From NCBI GenBank assembly GCA_023055505.1, contig JALIRH010000003.1, forward strand, positions 31,932,842-31,996,841: 64,000 nt of DNA, written 5' to 3'. Positions 24,564 to 35,740 of the stretch are shown here, one piece after another. The notes beneath the pieces were generated by a model. That model worked only from the letters and a program-made list of their open reading frames with translations. It was not told the DNA's origin and searched no databases. Every line of letters begins with the position of its first letter. Position 1 is the first letter of the stretch. A program made the translations under genes and the position numbers. This stretch comes from Callipepla californica brunnescens (lineage: Eukaryota; Chordata; Aves; Galliformes; Odontophoridae).

Positions 24564-25204
24564 GCAGCAGCTGTTTTGAAGATGAGAAAGGGGTTATTTA
24601 TAAGCTCTGCATAGCGGAGGGAAGCAGGCAGCTGAGATCTGGTTGCTCTACGAGGTGGAAAATCCTGTTTCAGCCCCTGGCCCAGGCCAAGCTGTGCTAT
24701 TTCAAGCTGTGCCCCAAACGGTTAACGAGCAACCACCCAGCAGTCCCATGTCTATAATGAGTATTTCATTTAAATAGGCAAGTGCTGCCAGGTCCCAACG
24801 GGCAGATTTACACGCGGAACAGGAGAGGTGTGGTCCCAGCTCGCTTTCTTTTTCCACCAAGGGAGGCACGGGGTAGTTTCATTTTACAAGGCAGCTATGT
24901 ACAAAAAGTTCACTGCCCAGAGAGCTGGAGTTCAGCTGACTATTTATAACAGGATTTCTTCTCCCTGTAACCGCCCTGAAGGGCCAATGGCAGCAGTGCC
25001 TGCAGACAGCCAGCCCAAGGAAGCAGACAGGGCCATGGGCACCCACCCTGTCCCATCCTGTTGCATCCTCCTCTCCCAGTGCAGCTTTCAGCAGCTCCAC
25101 GGGTAGCTCAGCCATAAGGAGCATGGAGGACACAGAAGACACAGGGATGAGGCTTTCAGCAGCCGCCTTGCTGCCTTCCTGCATAGCTACTTGACTACGG
25201 TTCG
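24564..25204. other. Unique non-coding sequence
   Basis: Nothing recognisable beyond short overlapping frames. Confidence 0.5.
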
Positions 25205-25365
25205 CTTGAGTTTCCTATTTGTAAAAATGAGGATGATTTTCCCTACTTATCTCAGAGATGGGCTAAGCGTCTTAAATCATTAATGCCTGCAAAGTGCTTT
25301 AATTTCCTCAGATGGAAGCTCTTAGTGATGTGCAAAGTATTATTAGGATTATTATTGCTAATAAA
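25205..25365 (+). mobile_element. Amniote MIR-type SINE relic
   Basis: The order of phrases follows the MIR / MIR1_Amn type SINE 3' half: 'gagtttcctatttgtaaaaatgagga' (25208-25233), 'ctacttatctcagag' (25243-25257), 'taatgcctgcaaagtgcttt' (25281-25300), 'cctcagatggaagc' (25306-25319) and 'gtgcaaagtattatta', followed by a degenerate ATT repeat tail to about 25362. The tRNA-derived head is missing. It is an ancient, inactive copy in plus orientation. Some copies of this family were co-opted as enhancers in other genomes; nothing here shows that directly. Confidence 0.8.
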
Positions 25366-25485
25366 CAGGAAAGGCAGAGCAGTTGTATTTCTTGCTGAAG
25401 CTCCAACCTGGAGCACAGAGCCTATTCTGGTTTCTGATGGGACTAAAATGGAGGCCTCAAACCTAGCAGTCCAGAAGGAATGTCC

Positions 25486-25545
25486 CCTATTTTGCAGAGA
25501 AATTGAGGCTCAGAGTAAGGCACAGACTTCTTCAGGCATTTTGCT
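25486..25545 (-). mobile_element. MIR-type SINE fragment, antisense
   Basis: A phrase like 'attttgcagagaaattgaggctcagag' matches the reverse complement of the MIR 'ctcagtttcc...tgtaaaat' region. It is short and diverged, so the call is moderate. Confidence 0.5.
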
Positions 25546-25552
25546 GAGCTAA

Positions 25553-25653
25553 GACAAAGTTTAGTTTAGCGGGCACAGTGGTAGCATGCTGACAGTCTGA
25601 CTAGATCATCTCAGAGGTCTTTTCCAACCTTAACAATTCCATGATCCTAAGAA
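25553..25653 (+). mobile_element. CR1 LINE 3'-terminal fragment
   Basis: About 100 bases match the CR1 3' terminus closely: a 'gggcacagtggtagcatgctgacagtctgactagatcat' stretch, then 'aggtcttttccaacctta' (25616-25633) and 'attccatgatcctaa' as the tail. It is a typical 5'-truncated insertion, plus orientation, non-coding. Confidence 0.88.
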
Positions 25654-26774
25654 AAGACTTATCCCTCGACAGCACCCCTGCTGAGCAGTGCACCCCCAGG
25701 GCCAGAGTTGGCCTGTAGCAGCCCGAGGCAGCCAGGCATCAGTCACCCAGAAAATCACGCAGGGCAAGTTGCTGGTGACTTTTCTGAGGTTGCATCACAA
25801 GCTGCAGGTGGCACAGAAGTCACCCACACCCTGGATGCTCTGGCCAGGTGTGTGGGAGGCTGCAGAAACTCACCTGAGCTCTCACTGCTTCTCAGCCCCT
25901 ACCTAAGAGGTAATATGGGGCTGTACATTGTTTAGTGACAAGTGGAATGTAACCTACCAAAAGCTTTGCCAGCACATTTTAACATATTAGAACCTGGCTG
26001 TAAAATAAGAAATTTCAGAGAGGGGGACTAATGTTACTCAGTTCCGTCCAAGTTAATAAAATATGGTCTGAGTTACTGCCAGGCTACTAAATTCATTTTT
26101 ATTCAGAGTGGCTGGGCAATTTCACTGAGGTTGGCTCAGTGGGGAGCAGAGTCAGCTTTGTCAGCTCCCGTGTGTCTGTCACCTTTCCAGCTGGCAACAA
26201 CAGACGTGTCCCCAAGGGGCCCTGAGAGCAATCAGAGGGGTGCCTCCTCCAGCAAGGCAGTATAGGCTGGGACAGGGAGTAGTGACGTTGGATGAAGCAG
26301 GAGGGATGCTGCTGTGGATGGTACCAGAGGAGGTCTGCTTGTGGCTGCCATTCCTTCATGCCTGACCAGGATGGCAGGGTTGCCACCAGCTCTTCTCCTG
26401 CACCTTCACATTTGGCCATCTCACATCACAGCTTCAAGCAGAAGGGACATTTGCCATGGTGCAGCCATGTCTATGACAGTGCCCCATATCTTCAGAATCC
26501 TCCAGCTGATTATTTCCCACCTTGTTTCTAGACCCACTTTGATGCCTTTGCTATCTGCATGACAGCACTGAAGACTCACAGGCACTGTGCTGGCTGGCAT
26601 CAGAACCAGCATGCAGGGGACTGCTGCCTGTGCTCTGAATCACCACGAGGCTCAGAGCTTTAAATGGGAAGCAGAACACGCTGCTGTCTAGATAGACAAA
26701 TGAAACTTCAACCAGCTCTCTAGCTTTGGAAACAAGCTCTGAATCACTCTGAGGGCAGGGTGCCAGGAGTGGCT
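25654..26774. other. Unique non-coding sequence
   Basis: No further repeat or exon is recognised between the CR1 tail and the next MIR fragment. Confidence 0.45.
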
Positions 26775-26835
26775 CCGCTCTAATCCTGGCTCCATTGCTC
26801 ACTCGCTGTGTGGCCTTCAGAAAAGCTTCTAGGGG
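26775..26835 (+). mobile_element. MIR SINE fragment, plus orientation
   Basis: The segment 'taatcctggctccattgctcactcgctgtgtggcctt' (26781-26817) matches the MIR core phrase for the tRNA-related B-box side followed by the 'agctgtgtgacctt' motif. Flanks are too decayed to extend it. Confidence 0.62.
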
Positions 26836-27189
26836 TAAACACTGCTCCTTCCTCCTCCTCCTTACCAGCATCCCCTGTGTCCTCATGCCCCAGCTCAGAG
26901 AGCAGCACCCCACTGCTGGCTGTGCATTTGGGGGTGGAGGAGGAAAATGCTCCCCTCAGTCTGTCATACCACGCTCACCAGCCAAACGGGGCTCTTCTGC
27001 CTTCTGTTCCTCTCTCTCTTCCTGGGCCCCCACGGACAGTTCTTCGGGTTAGCAAATACCAGAGATGCTGAGTGGGGAGGCTGGCAACTGGCGACTGCCA
27101 AATGAGGTTGCATGTAACAGCTTCTGAGCTCAGACACGAAGGTCCTGGTGCTGCATTCATAAAAGCCCAGCGTCCTAGGTAAATAGAGC
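26836..27189. other. Unique non-coding sequence
   Basis: Nothing recognisable; GC-moderate with chance frames under 90 codons. Confidence 0.45.
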
Positions 27190-27560
27190 ACATTAATATT
27201 TATTTTAAGAAGCTTGGAATCATGATTTAATACTGGAGAAAGGGCTATTCTTACACTGTGTTAGCAGAGCTTGTTCTAATACAATATTTCCTAACTTCAG
27301 ACGTGGTAACCTAGTAAGGTCCATTACCACACTAATACTATATAAAAATGATCCTTTATTATAAATCATACCATACACCAAAAAGGATATAAATAGAGCC
27401 CCAGTGCGGCATTGGCATGCCTCATATTTCTCTTGGTTCACATTAAATGAGCCACTAAATTACAGTGTCCTTCTTTGTAATATCATCCTCCAAAGCCAAA
27501 GCATTTGGTGCATTACACAGGGCTGTTCTAACAAGAGAAATTAGTATGGCTGGTTTAATT
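27190..27560. promoter_or_regulatory. AT-rich block, candidate conserved non-coding element
   Basis: A sharply AT-rich, CpG-poor stretch bounded by more GC-rich sequence. It contains TTAATATTTATTTTAAG (27191-27207), ATGATTTAATAC, a TATAAAAATGATCC segment (27339) and CATTAAATGAGCC (27442). It shows no repeat family. The texture suggests a developmental enhancer, but cross-species conservation cannot be judged here. Confidence 0.22.
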
Positions 27561-30318
27561 CAGCCAGGCCTGCCATGCGTGTTATAGGAGAGGGTGCTAA
27601 AACAGGCCAAAACGAGCAATTTCATTGTCCTTTCAAAAACCCCTCACTCGGAACGTGCAGTAGGAGCAGGAGCACGCTCGGGGCTGACAGACAGATGGTT
27701 TCTGAGGAGTGTGGGGCCTGGCATCCCAAGCCCTGGCAGCAGAGAGGTGAAGACAGAGAGAAGGATTTAGGTCACAGCTTTCCCTGGTCTCACCTGCAGA
27801 ACTAGGGGGAGATTTTCCCCACAGGATCAGTGCCTGTTCATAAAACAGCTTAAGCTTCTCTGCAATGGATGGAGTTACAGAAACGCAAGGGCTGACTGTC
27901 TGTATGGCAAAACATAAATACAGCATTCATATTGGGGAATCAAGCCTGAGACCTGTCTCTGACAGTGCTATCTAACTGCACTAGAGAAGAAAACCTTTCC
28001 ACAGTCCTAGTAGCTGTACATGCCTTCAGGGACACTTAAAGTAATTCAGGTCAAAAATGTAGGTTGTTTTATTTAGCAGACAAAGCAGTGGGGAAAGGAA
28101 GGAGAGGGAAGGAGGAAACAGGCTGTTGCAAAAATACGCTCCCCACAAAGGGCTTTTCAGGATTTCCCCCCAGATTTAGGCAACGTTTCCCTGCAGGCTC
28201 GCAAGGCCCAAGCTCTGCTGTAGGGGCTGGGCTGCTGCTGCAGGGCTGGGCCATGCCCAAGCAGCCATTTTGGAGTGGCTCTCTCAGATGGGCTGCCTCT
28301 CCTCCCAGCTGCAGCCCAGGGGAAGCAGGCCCAGCACAAAGCTACCCAAGCATGAGCCCTCTGCAGAGCATACAGAGCTGGAGCACCTCCAGGAGATTTC
28401 ATTGCAAATTGTTTGCCACAAGGAGATGCTTTCCCTTATGTGTGTGGAAAAGCTGCAGGCACTGGTGCCTGTGAGGAGGGCTCACAAAGCAAACCGTGCC
28501 ATGAATCATCCACAAAAACTAAAGGTTTCTATTACCTACAGTACGTTCTGTGATTGTGTGAGATACCGTGAAAATGGCAAGCAGTCTCATGGAAGTGAAA
28601 TAAAACCTCTACAGTGCAGCTCTTGGCACCATACCCCCTAAGAAAAATCCTTAAGTAAATGAGAGTTGCGCAAGCCATGAAACACCCGGCCTTAGCCTTG
28701 GAATTGAGAAAGTGCTACTCCTGTGGCAGGGGGAGTAAAGCCTGCTAGCGGGGAGGCAGGATGGACACACGGGAGGCTCCCACCCTCTGCGCCTGAACTG
28801 CAGCTAGCAAGGAGCCATGGAAAATCAGCAGAGTAGAGACAAAGCAAGGGGAGAGACCTTGCTATTGTTTCTCCTTTCCTGTAGTCCCAAAGCTGCTTTG
28901 CACCTTCCCACCACCCTTGGAAAACTCCCAAACTTGAGTGCTTCTCACCCCACTATTGCACTCCTTCCTCTACTTGGCCCCCAAGCTCATGCATCACTGT
29001 GCCATCAGAGAGCCATCAATTTTGAGGCACAGATTGAAAACTGGTCATGCACAAGACATACACCAGCAGGTACTCCTGAAGTTGTTACCAGTTCAAACGA
29101 GGAACTCTGAAACCTTACACCTTCACCTATTCCCTGGGCAGTGCAGGGCATGACCTACCTGGTGTGGACAGCAAGCTGCAGAATATCAGCTGGCCTGTGA
29201 CAGTGATGAAAGGCCACAAAGGGAAAATGGGTGGTATTTGGATCTCGCAATTCAATACAAGACCAACTCTGTCATTTAAGAAACATCTACTAAAAAAGCA
29301 GGAAAAAAAAAAAAAAAGAAGAAAGGATGATTATGTTTCATTTGTCACAAGAAGACAGTGATGCGTTTCAATATCCCTGGTCAAAGGTTAAAATAAACAG
29401 CACTGCTATCATAGTTAAGGTGGGGATGAGGTAGGGTCTTCTATCAGCCTGATTTTCATCTGTTCACACTAAAAATCTACATGCAAAAAGGGAAGTTAGC
29501 TACAGCACTGATAAAGGCAGTCAGGTCCTAATGTGGAGTTTTGGGTCAGATTTGAAGTAAATGAAATTTAACACCTTAAAAACAGAAGTGTTCATCAGAC
29601 CCCAAGAAGTGCCAGTGATTTTTTTCTGCTTTGCAATCAGAAAGACAAACAGAAGAGAGAAGGAACAGGAGACAGATTAAAACAGCTTTAATTTTAGGAC
29701 TCTTCTCATCAAGAGGCAATATGTGACACCAAAAATTAGTCCAATTAAAAATGTTTATAACCTAAAGTTGCTTAATTAGCACCTCTAGAAGTTTCCAAGC
29801 ATTTTCCCCACCAACTTTCCCTCTCCTGATGAGCACAGTCTAAGCTGCCACAGAGAATGAGAGAGGTGGCAGGGCTTGGTTGGAGGTGCTCTGGCTGTAC
29901 CCCAGACCTAGATCTCCATCCCATGGGAATCTGTCATCTTCCTAGCAAATCTCTACTGATGGAGGGGCTTAAAGTGCTTCCAGAATGAAACAGTAGCTGA
30001 AGAGCTTAGGGAAGCAAAGCTAACAACACGGTTAGTGCAGTAGATTTTTGCTGCTGGCACCCTTCTGCAGGTGCAAACCCCCAACCCATGGGGCTGCAGC
30101 AGGTGGGCCCCCATTGCACAGGCAGGAGGATTGCTTATGCACAGCATCTACTCCATGAGCAAAGATGCAAGAATGAGATCCAACATGGTTTCTCACTCCA
30201 GGCTAAGCAGCTCTCCCAAGCAGCCAGGGGCTTTCCCCAGACCCCACTACTGGCGCTGGCTTTCTCCTTTATGTGATGTTTTCCACCAGCATCATGGCAC
30301 TGCTCACAAGGTGAGCGT
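27561..30318. other. Unique non-coding sequence with A15 run
   Basis: A 15-base A run lies at 29303-29317 and a purine-rich segment at 28089-28118. Frames up to 136 codons have no domain. No repeat family is recognised. Confidence 0.45.
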
Positions 30319-30366
30319 GGCTGCAGGCTACTCAGGCTGCAGGCTATTCAACCTGCAGGCAGCACC
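30319..30366 (+). repeat. 16-bp minisatellite, three units
   Basis: Three head-to-tail units of 16 bases: GGCTGCAGGCTACTCA, GGCTGCAGGCTATTCA and a diverged third beginning ACCTGCAGGC. The first two differ at one base, indicating recent local duplication. Confidence 0.8.
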
Positions 30367-31145
30367 CATGCCACCCCAGTCCTGGGTTTTCCCCACATCC
30401 AGATAGATTAAGAAGAGGCAGAAGCATTCTTTCCCACTCTCCCCCTCCCATCTATTTTACACCACTTACAATTTTACAGACTTAGCAAATTAGAGAGAGG
30501 ATGAGACACGGCTCATTAGGACTGTGCATCCTGCTTCCTGAAACTCAAACCCAAAATGATGCCTTCCTCAGCAGCTACCTGTTCCAGCACAAGAGATGCT
30601 CGATTTACACTGGCTGGGGATTGCCAGAGGAAGAGCCCTGCTGAGATCAGTTCCCAACCTCTGTGCTTCTGTTGCCATGGGAATACATTCATTGCTTTCA
30701 GAGGAGTTTGGGGAGCATAGAGTTCAGGAAAAACAACACAAAGAACAACACTCTGATCTTCCAACAATACCAGTTAAAAAGGTGTAGAGTGAGAATACCT
30801 CATCTTCCTGTTGGAATGTCCATCTAAAATAGAATGAAGAGTTTGTAAAAATAAAATAAAATGAAAATGGCCCTTCTGGATCAAATGAAAGGCTTGCTTA
30901 TCACTCTCTAATATCTTTTGTCTTCTTATGTGGATTGCATCATGCACATGGCATTTCTGAGCTGTGTTCTGAAGTCTTAAAAGTAGTAAATAATAATCTA
31001 CTCATTCATTGCCTCTTTCTGTTTACAGGCTATGCTGTATCTACACAAGTTATGGTGCCAGACCATTAGACATCAAAGGCTCCACAGTGCAGGCATGCTA
31101 CAAAGGAGGAGTCAACACGATTTTTCCAGGAGCTCACTTCACTAT
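30367..31145. other. Unique non-coding sequence with RFX-like site
   Basis: GTTGCCATGGGAAT at 30671-30684 resembles the RFX X-box palindrome with two mismatches. No other feature is supported. Confidence 0.35.
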
Positions 31146-31275
31146 TCCAACAATAATAATGACTTTTACTTGGTGCCTTTGATCCAGATTGCCAAAGCAC
31201 TTTGTTCTCTGATTGAGAAATTACACATAAAATAGGATTCAATTGGCCCATCATTGGCACAGGCTGAGAAAGTCA
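31146..31275 (-). mobile_element. Amniote MIR-type SINE relic, antisense
   Basis: The segment reads 'caataataatgacttttacttggtgcctttgatccagattgccaaagcactttg'. This is the reverse complement of the MIR1_Amn 3' end (ATT tail, then the 'cgctttgagatcc' region). It decays towards a 'ggcacaggctgagaaag' end at about 31275. It is the same family as the copy at 25.2 kb but in opposite orientation. Confidence 0.75.
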
Positions 31276-33394
31276 GCCTCTGTTGTTTTTTAAGCTGCTG
31301 AATATTATTAGTTTATCTACGTTAAATCAAAGAGATATGTAAAATTCAGGGAATTAAATGTATGATCACCTAATAGTAACCGATGGTGCAAACAATGCCA
31401 AAAGATATTTAGGACCTTATATAATGCTGAGTGACCAGGACATTACTGCAGGCGCATAGTGGCAGAGAGCATCAGTACCCACTTAGCAAAAGCGTGCACT
31501 CATCCAACCTGGACCATCGTGTTTGATATGCAGAGAGACCTGCAGCATGGTTCCACCAGGGACATGCCATTACAGGAAGCCAGAGCAGTGCCAGTGAGAC
31601 TTTGGCCCAGGTGGCTGGAAGTCCTCTGAGTTGCCTCTGCAAGTAAGAGTCAAGGGAACGTGGAAAAGAGAATTAAAACTAGGCTGACAAGGAGGAAACA
31701 AAGATCAATAAAACAAAATGGATCTAAATAAAGTAATTATAGCAAAACACATAACGACTGCAGATCTTTCTGATTACTGCTGAGCCTTTAGATCTCCTCA
31801 AAGTTCACATCTCACCTTGGAAATCACAGCTGTGGCAACATTGACGGGAGAGAATTAAAGGTTACAGTGACTTCTGTCAACCAAGCCCAGGACTGTCCTG
31901 TAACCTCACAGCTTTATATTTCCTCTTCATTAATCCTCATGAGTTAGCAAGAAATTAGCACTGCCTGGGCTCAGGGCAAGGACATTAAATAAGAAAACTT
32001 AAAGAGAAAAGGAATGAGTTCGTTCTCAGTGGAGAGACAGCCTCACGTCCTCAAGAAGTCACAGGGCAGAGACTAAAGACTTTGGCCTTCCTGATAATCA
32101 CATCATGACAAAGACAGTTACTTTGGAGGGCCCCTTTGAAATATAAATCAGCTTAATAATTTGTGATCTTGACAAGCAAGTGATAGTACAATGTTTTGAC
32201 TGTGATGCAGTCATAGAGGGTAGAGGTTATGCCTATGTTAGCAAACAGAGAAGCATAAGAGCAACACCGGTGTGCTTGCAGTAGGTTTTACTTGCAGGTG
32301 GCTCCCACTCAGAGCCACAGCCTGACCATCCACTGCCGGTTGGAGAACCTCAGGTGCTCATGGGGATCTCCAAGCACAGTGCCCCCAGGAGGAGACCAGT
32401 TTGCCACACCCTGAGCTCCATCAAACTGCAATTATCTGGCACAACCAGGACAACTGTTTTTCCCCATCCAAATGAAAATGCTAGTAGGAGGCACCTTATC
32501 TGTCCAGGCCCCATTCCTTTCACAGCAGCTGATAACCAAACCTGCTCTTCCTCTTCAGCCCCAGCTTTGCTCCTGTCCCTCCCTTAAACCATGCTCATGC
32601 ACTGGCTCATTGCAAGGTTTAATCTTTCACAGGCAACAAAGGAGCAGAGCAGCAATTTCTAGGATCTGCACAGGAGAGCAAATATCCGAAGATGGAATAA
32701 TTGTGGCAAGCGAAGCAAAGTCTATCTCAGCTGTGCATTACTGAGGATGTGGTCACTGGTTCTAGACCAATGCAAACCTCCACAGCACACACAGACCAAG
32801 ATCTGTGCTCTGCAATAGCAGGGTTTTCCTCAAGTATTTGGCCTTAAGCCCCTGTAAATAACACCGCTGTAAACAGGAACTATACTTTGGGTTTAAACTA
32901 ATCACACTGCATTGAAAAAATATCTTTTGCTGCAAGATTGAAGAGATTACTAGTCTGCAGGCAGAACAATAGCTCCTATTTTGCTGTATGCTGTTGTTCT
33001 CTTCTAGAAGTGGTTAGCTTTAAGATGAGGCAAATACTATTGTCAGTCCCTTTGACTGTCACTTTGGATGATCTTAACATTCAGCCAATGTACTTCTCCC
33101 ACAAATCCATCCTGCCTCTCAATGAGCCAAGAGTGCTTGTTGTCCCCTTCCCAGCTGCCAAAACTGCCCAGCTGCTTCCCAATTACCCCTATAATGTGAT
33201 TCTGTGTATCCAACACGTAGTCCTGCAGCACACTTAGAAATATAAGGACACAATATAAAGAAATACCAAATTAAGGAGCACAAGTGGTGCTGAAGCAACT
33301 ACGTTGATAATCTTCCTGTTTAATTCACTGATTACAGCTGTTTTTGATCCCAAACTGCTATGCAATAAAATGCTACACTTGAGAACAGCTGAAT
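31276..33394. other. Unique non-coding sequence
   Basis: No repeat or exon is recognised. Frames do not exceed about 100 codons. Confidence 0.45.
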
Positions 33395-33850
33395 GTCAGA
33401 TATTCATTGTTTAAGGTCAGCAGAGACCATTATGATCATCAAGTGTAGCCTATTGCATAAAGGATACAGGGAACCTTCCCCTATTATTTCTGAAGCCGGC
33501 CCACAGTTTCCCTTTGAGCTGCCATGTATCTGTTAAAAAGTCACCTCTTCTTGGCTGGAAGACTGAAAGGTCTGGAGGGTCTACCAGGATGTTAGAGAAG
33601 TCATTTCCTTAGTTAGCTATTCTCATATAAGAGATGCAACTTTTTCTCATCTGCATATGTTTTTCCTCTGCTTCCAGCCCTTGAATTGCTCAAAGTGTTC
33701 TTCTTTAAACTGAAGTCCCCAGTTAGAAATCCCCTTCCTGACACAGCTCTTCTTTGCTGATACCAAGCAGCCTTATAATTTCTAAAATACATACAATGTT
33801 TCAGAATATGTCAGTCCCCTCAATTTTCTCACCACAGAAAGGGCTTTGTG
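33395..33850 (-). mobile_element. CR1 LINE relic, antisense
   Basis: The plus strand matches the reverse complement of an old CR1 3' region. It begins with 'aaggtcagcagagaccattatgatcatc' (33413-33440), followed by 'ctattatttctgaag' (33481-33495) and 'gttaaaaagtcacc' (33532-33545). A phrase like 'tctgcttccagcccttgaattg' (33668-33689) comes next, then a decayed 'cagtcccctcaattttctc' part near 33813. The element lies in minus orientation with its 3' end at about 33400. It is diverged and non-coding, and belongs to a family common in turtles and crocodilians as well as birds. Confidence 0.8.
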
Positions 33851-35322
33851 GATCTCACACACTCTTGCACTTCTCTGAATGCTTTTGTTTAGTCCAGCTT
33901 ACCTTGGAACTTGGGTGCCTGTGCATAAAACGCAGCTCTTCCTAAAAGAGAAGAATAGAAGGTCGGCATCCTCAGTGCAGAACTGCCTTTGGTAATGATG
34001 TGCTCATGGATACAAACAAAGGAGACCTTACTCAAATTAGTTTGCCCAAACTCTTCAGTCGGATGGACCAGGCTGGCTGGGCAAATAGGGAAACCCACCT
34101 TGCTGCAGGGAGATGAAAGAAGTCAGTACATACATGTGGGTGACAGCACACATTGTCTCTAGCTGTTACAAATGAGCACAGGATAAGCCCTGTGCTCCTT
34201 CCTGGTTTTCTCTCTACCAGCACACAGGTGTACCTGCCTGGCTGGAAGAGGCTGACTCCAGTCAGTTGCCGAGAATATTTCCCCTTCCACTTGACTGCAC
34301 AAAGGCAGGCCATCAACATGCAGCTCCTGAAACAGCCCGTAACACCCCAGAAGCAGGATCTTATATGCATATTTATGGCAAATCCAGCTCTAGTGCCATA
34401 CACAGCATTGAGAGGATGAAGAATGGCTAGATGATGATAATTGGCAGCTGAAAGCACAGACTGGAGGAACAGCTCTGAAGGTTATACATCAAGCTGGCTG
34501 GGTGACAAGGAAAAAGGTTCCTGGCTACCAGACCTGTCCATCCATCCTGACTTGTGATGCTGACTGGTCTCCACGTGTCTTTTATCAAACATGAAATTTC
34601 AGAAGGATCCCATGGTTAAAGTGGGAAATTTGAGTTCCTTCCCTCTGAGTTCTGCAGACCAGCACCAAGCATCAGGTAGGGTATTGCTTACTCAGCGTTT
34701 CTGGGTTGTTCTTATTCTGCTGTGAGACTGCTATCATCAGAACAGGCTGGGAGATTTTGTTTTCATAGCTTTTTAACCTTTTCCTTCCCAAAATAGTGTT
34801 TTTATTTATTTTGGCACTGTGAGTGTTTTGAAGAGAGGATTGATTTGGATTTGTTAAAGCATTTTTCTCCCATAATCCCATTAAGTCAGTCTCTAATTCT
34901 TTCCAGGGCTCCCTTCTGAAGAGCTATTTCCTCTTGGATTCATTTACTTTCTGTGGATTGGGGGAATTAATGAGGCAGATTTCGCTCTCAGTTTCATCAC
35001 TGTAAGCCCAAAACAACTTTAACAGTTTTCTGGAACAGACTCAGATTTTACTGGTGTAAATGAGGTCAGAATTTGGCTTGTGGCACTTAATTCTGCCAAG
35101 AGACAAAGAGAAAACAAGAAGTATACATAGGTTGGGAAAGTCTATTTGGAAGTGGGTGAAGCCTGCAATTTCATTGAAAGTCTTGTTTTCTATGCTTTCC
35201 CATTAAGAGAATTTGCTGAGCACCATAGATATTCCCACATAACCCAGCACACTGAGAACAGAGATCTCAGGGAAATGAGTTCCAGGACAAAGACTTTTAA
35301 GAACACTGGGATTTTCTGCAGG
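33851..35322. other. Unique non-coding sequence with a degenerate repeat phrase
   Basis: Around 35040-35085 the sequence 'cagattttactggtgtaaatgaggtcagaatttgg' resembles a common degenerate repeat phrase of reptile-lineage genomes that I cannot name securely. The rest is unique, with chance frames up to 141 codons. Confidence 0.35.
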
Positions 35323-35348
35323 AAAAAAAAAAAAAAAAAAAAAAAAAA
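35323..35348 (+). repeat. Poly-A run (A26)
   Basis: Uninterrupted A run, the second longest in the window. No retrogene or SINE body is recognised immediately upstream. Confidence 0.95.
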
Positions 35349-35740
35349 CAATGGCAAAAACATCAAGTCATGCCAGTGCAAAGGAAGGTTAAGAAACAGT
35401 GCAAGGTCGGCTTGCCAAGTCATTAAATCTGCAGTGGCCGCGCAGACAAAGAGGAAGCCAACAGAAAACCGAGATGCGCAAACAACCAAGGATGGGCACG
35501 AAAGTTTAGCACATATAAATAGAGATAAAATTGAGAAAGGCATAGAAAGGAGGCATATCTAGCCCAGAACAGGAAGATGAGCTGGAGTATTCTAGCTCTA
35601 AAGCAGTAGTCAAAGGAGGGAGAAGTAAAGTATTGCTTGGGCACCACTGCAGAGGAGCCCTGAGAAGGGGCTGGCATAGGAGAGGCCCTCACGGGCCACA
35701 GGGCTCCTTGCAGAGCAGCTCCCTGTCTGGGTGCAGAAAG
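35349..35740. other. Unique non-coding sequence upstream of CR1
   Basis: No recognisable content. A purine-rich part near 35521-35640 may be a decayed 5' extension of the following CR1 copy. Confidence 0.4.

Noticed and set aside
35040..35085. Degenerate reptile-lineage repeat phrase
   Set aside because: It resembles a phrase common in turtle and bird genomes, but it is too short and I cannot name the family securely.
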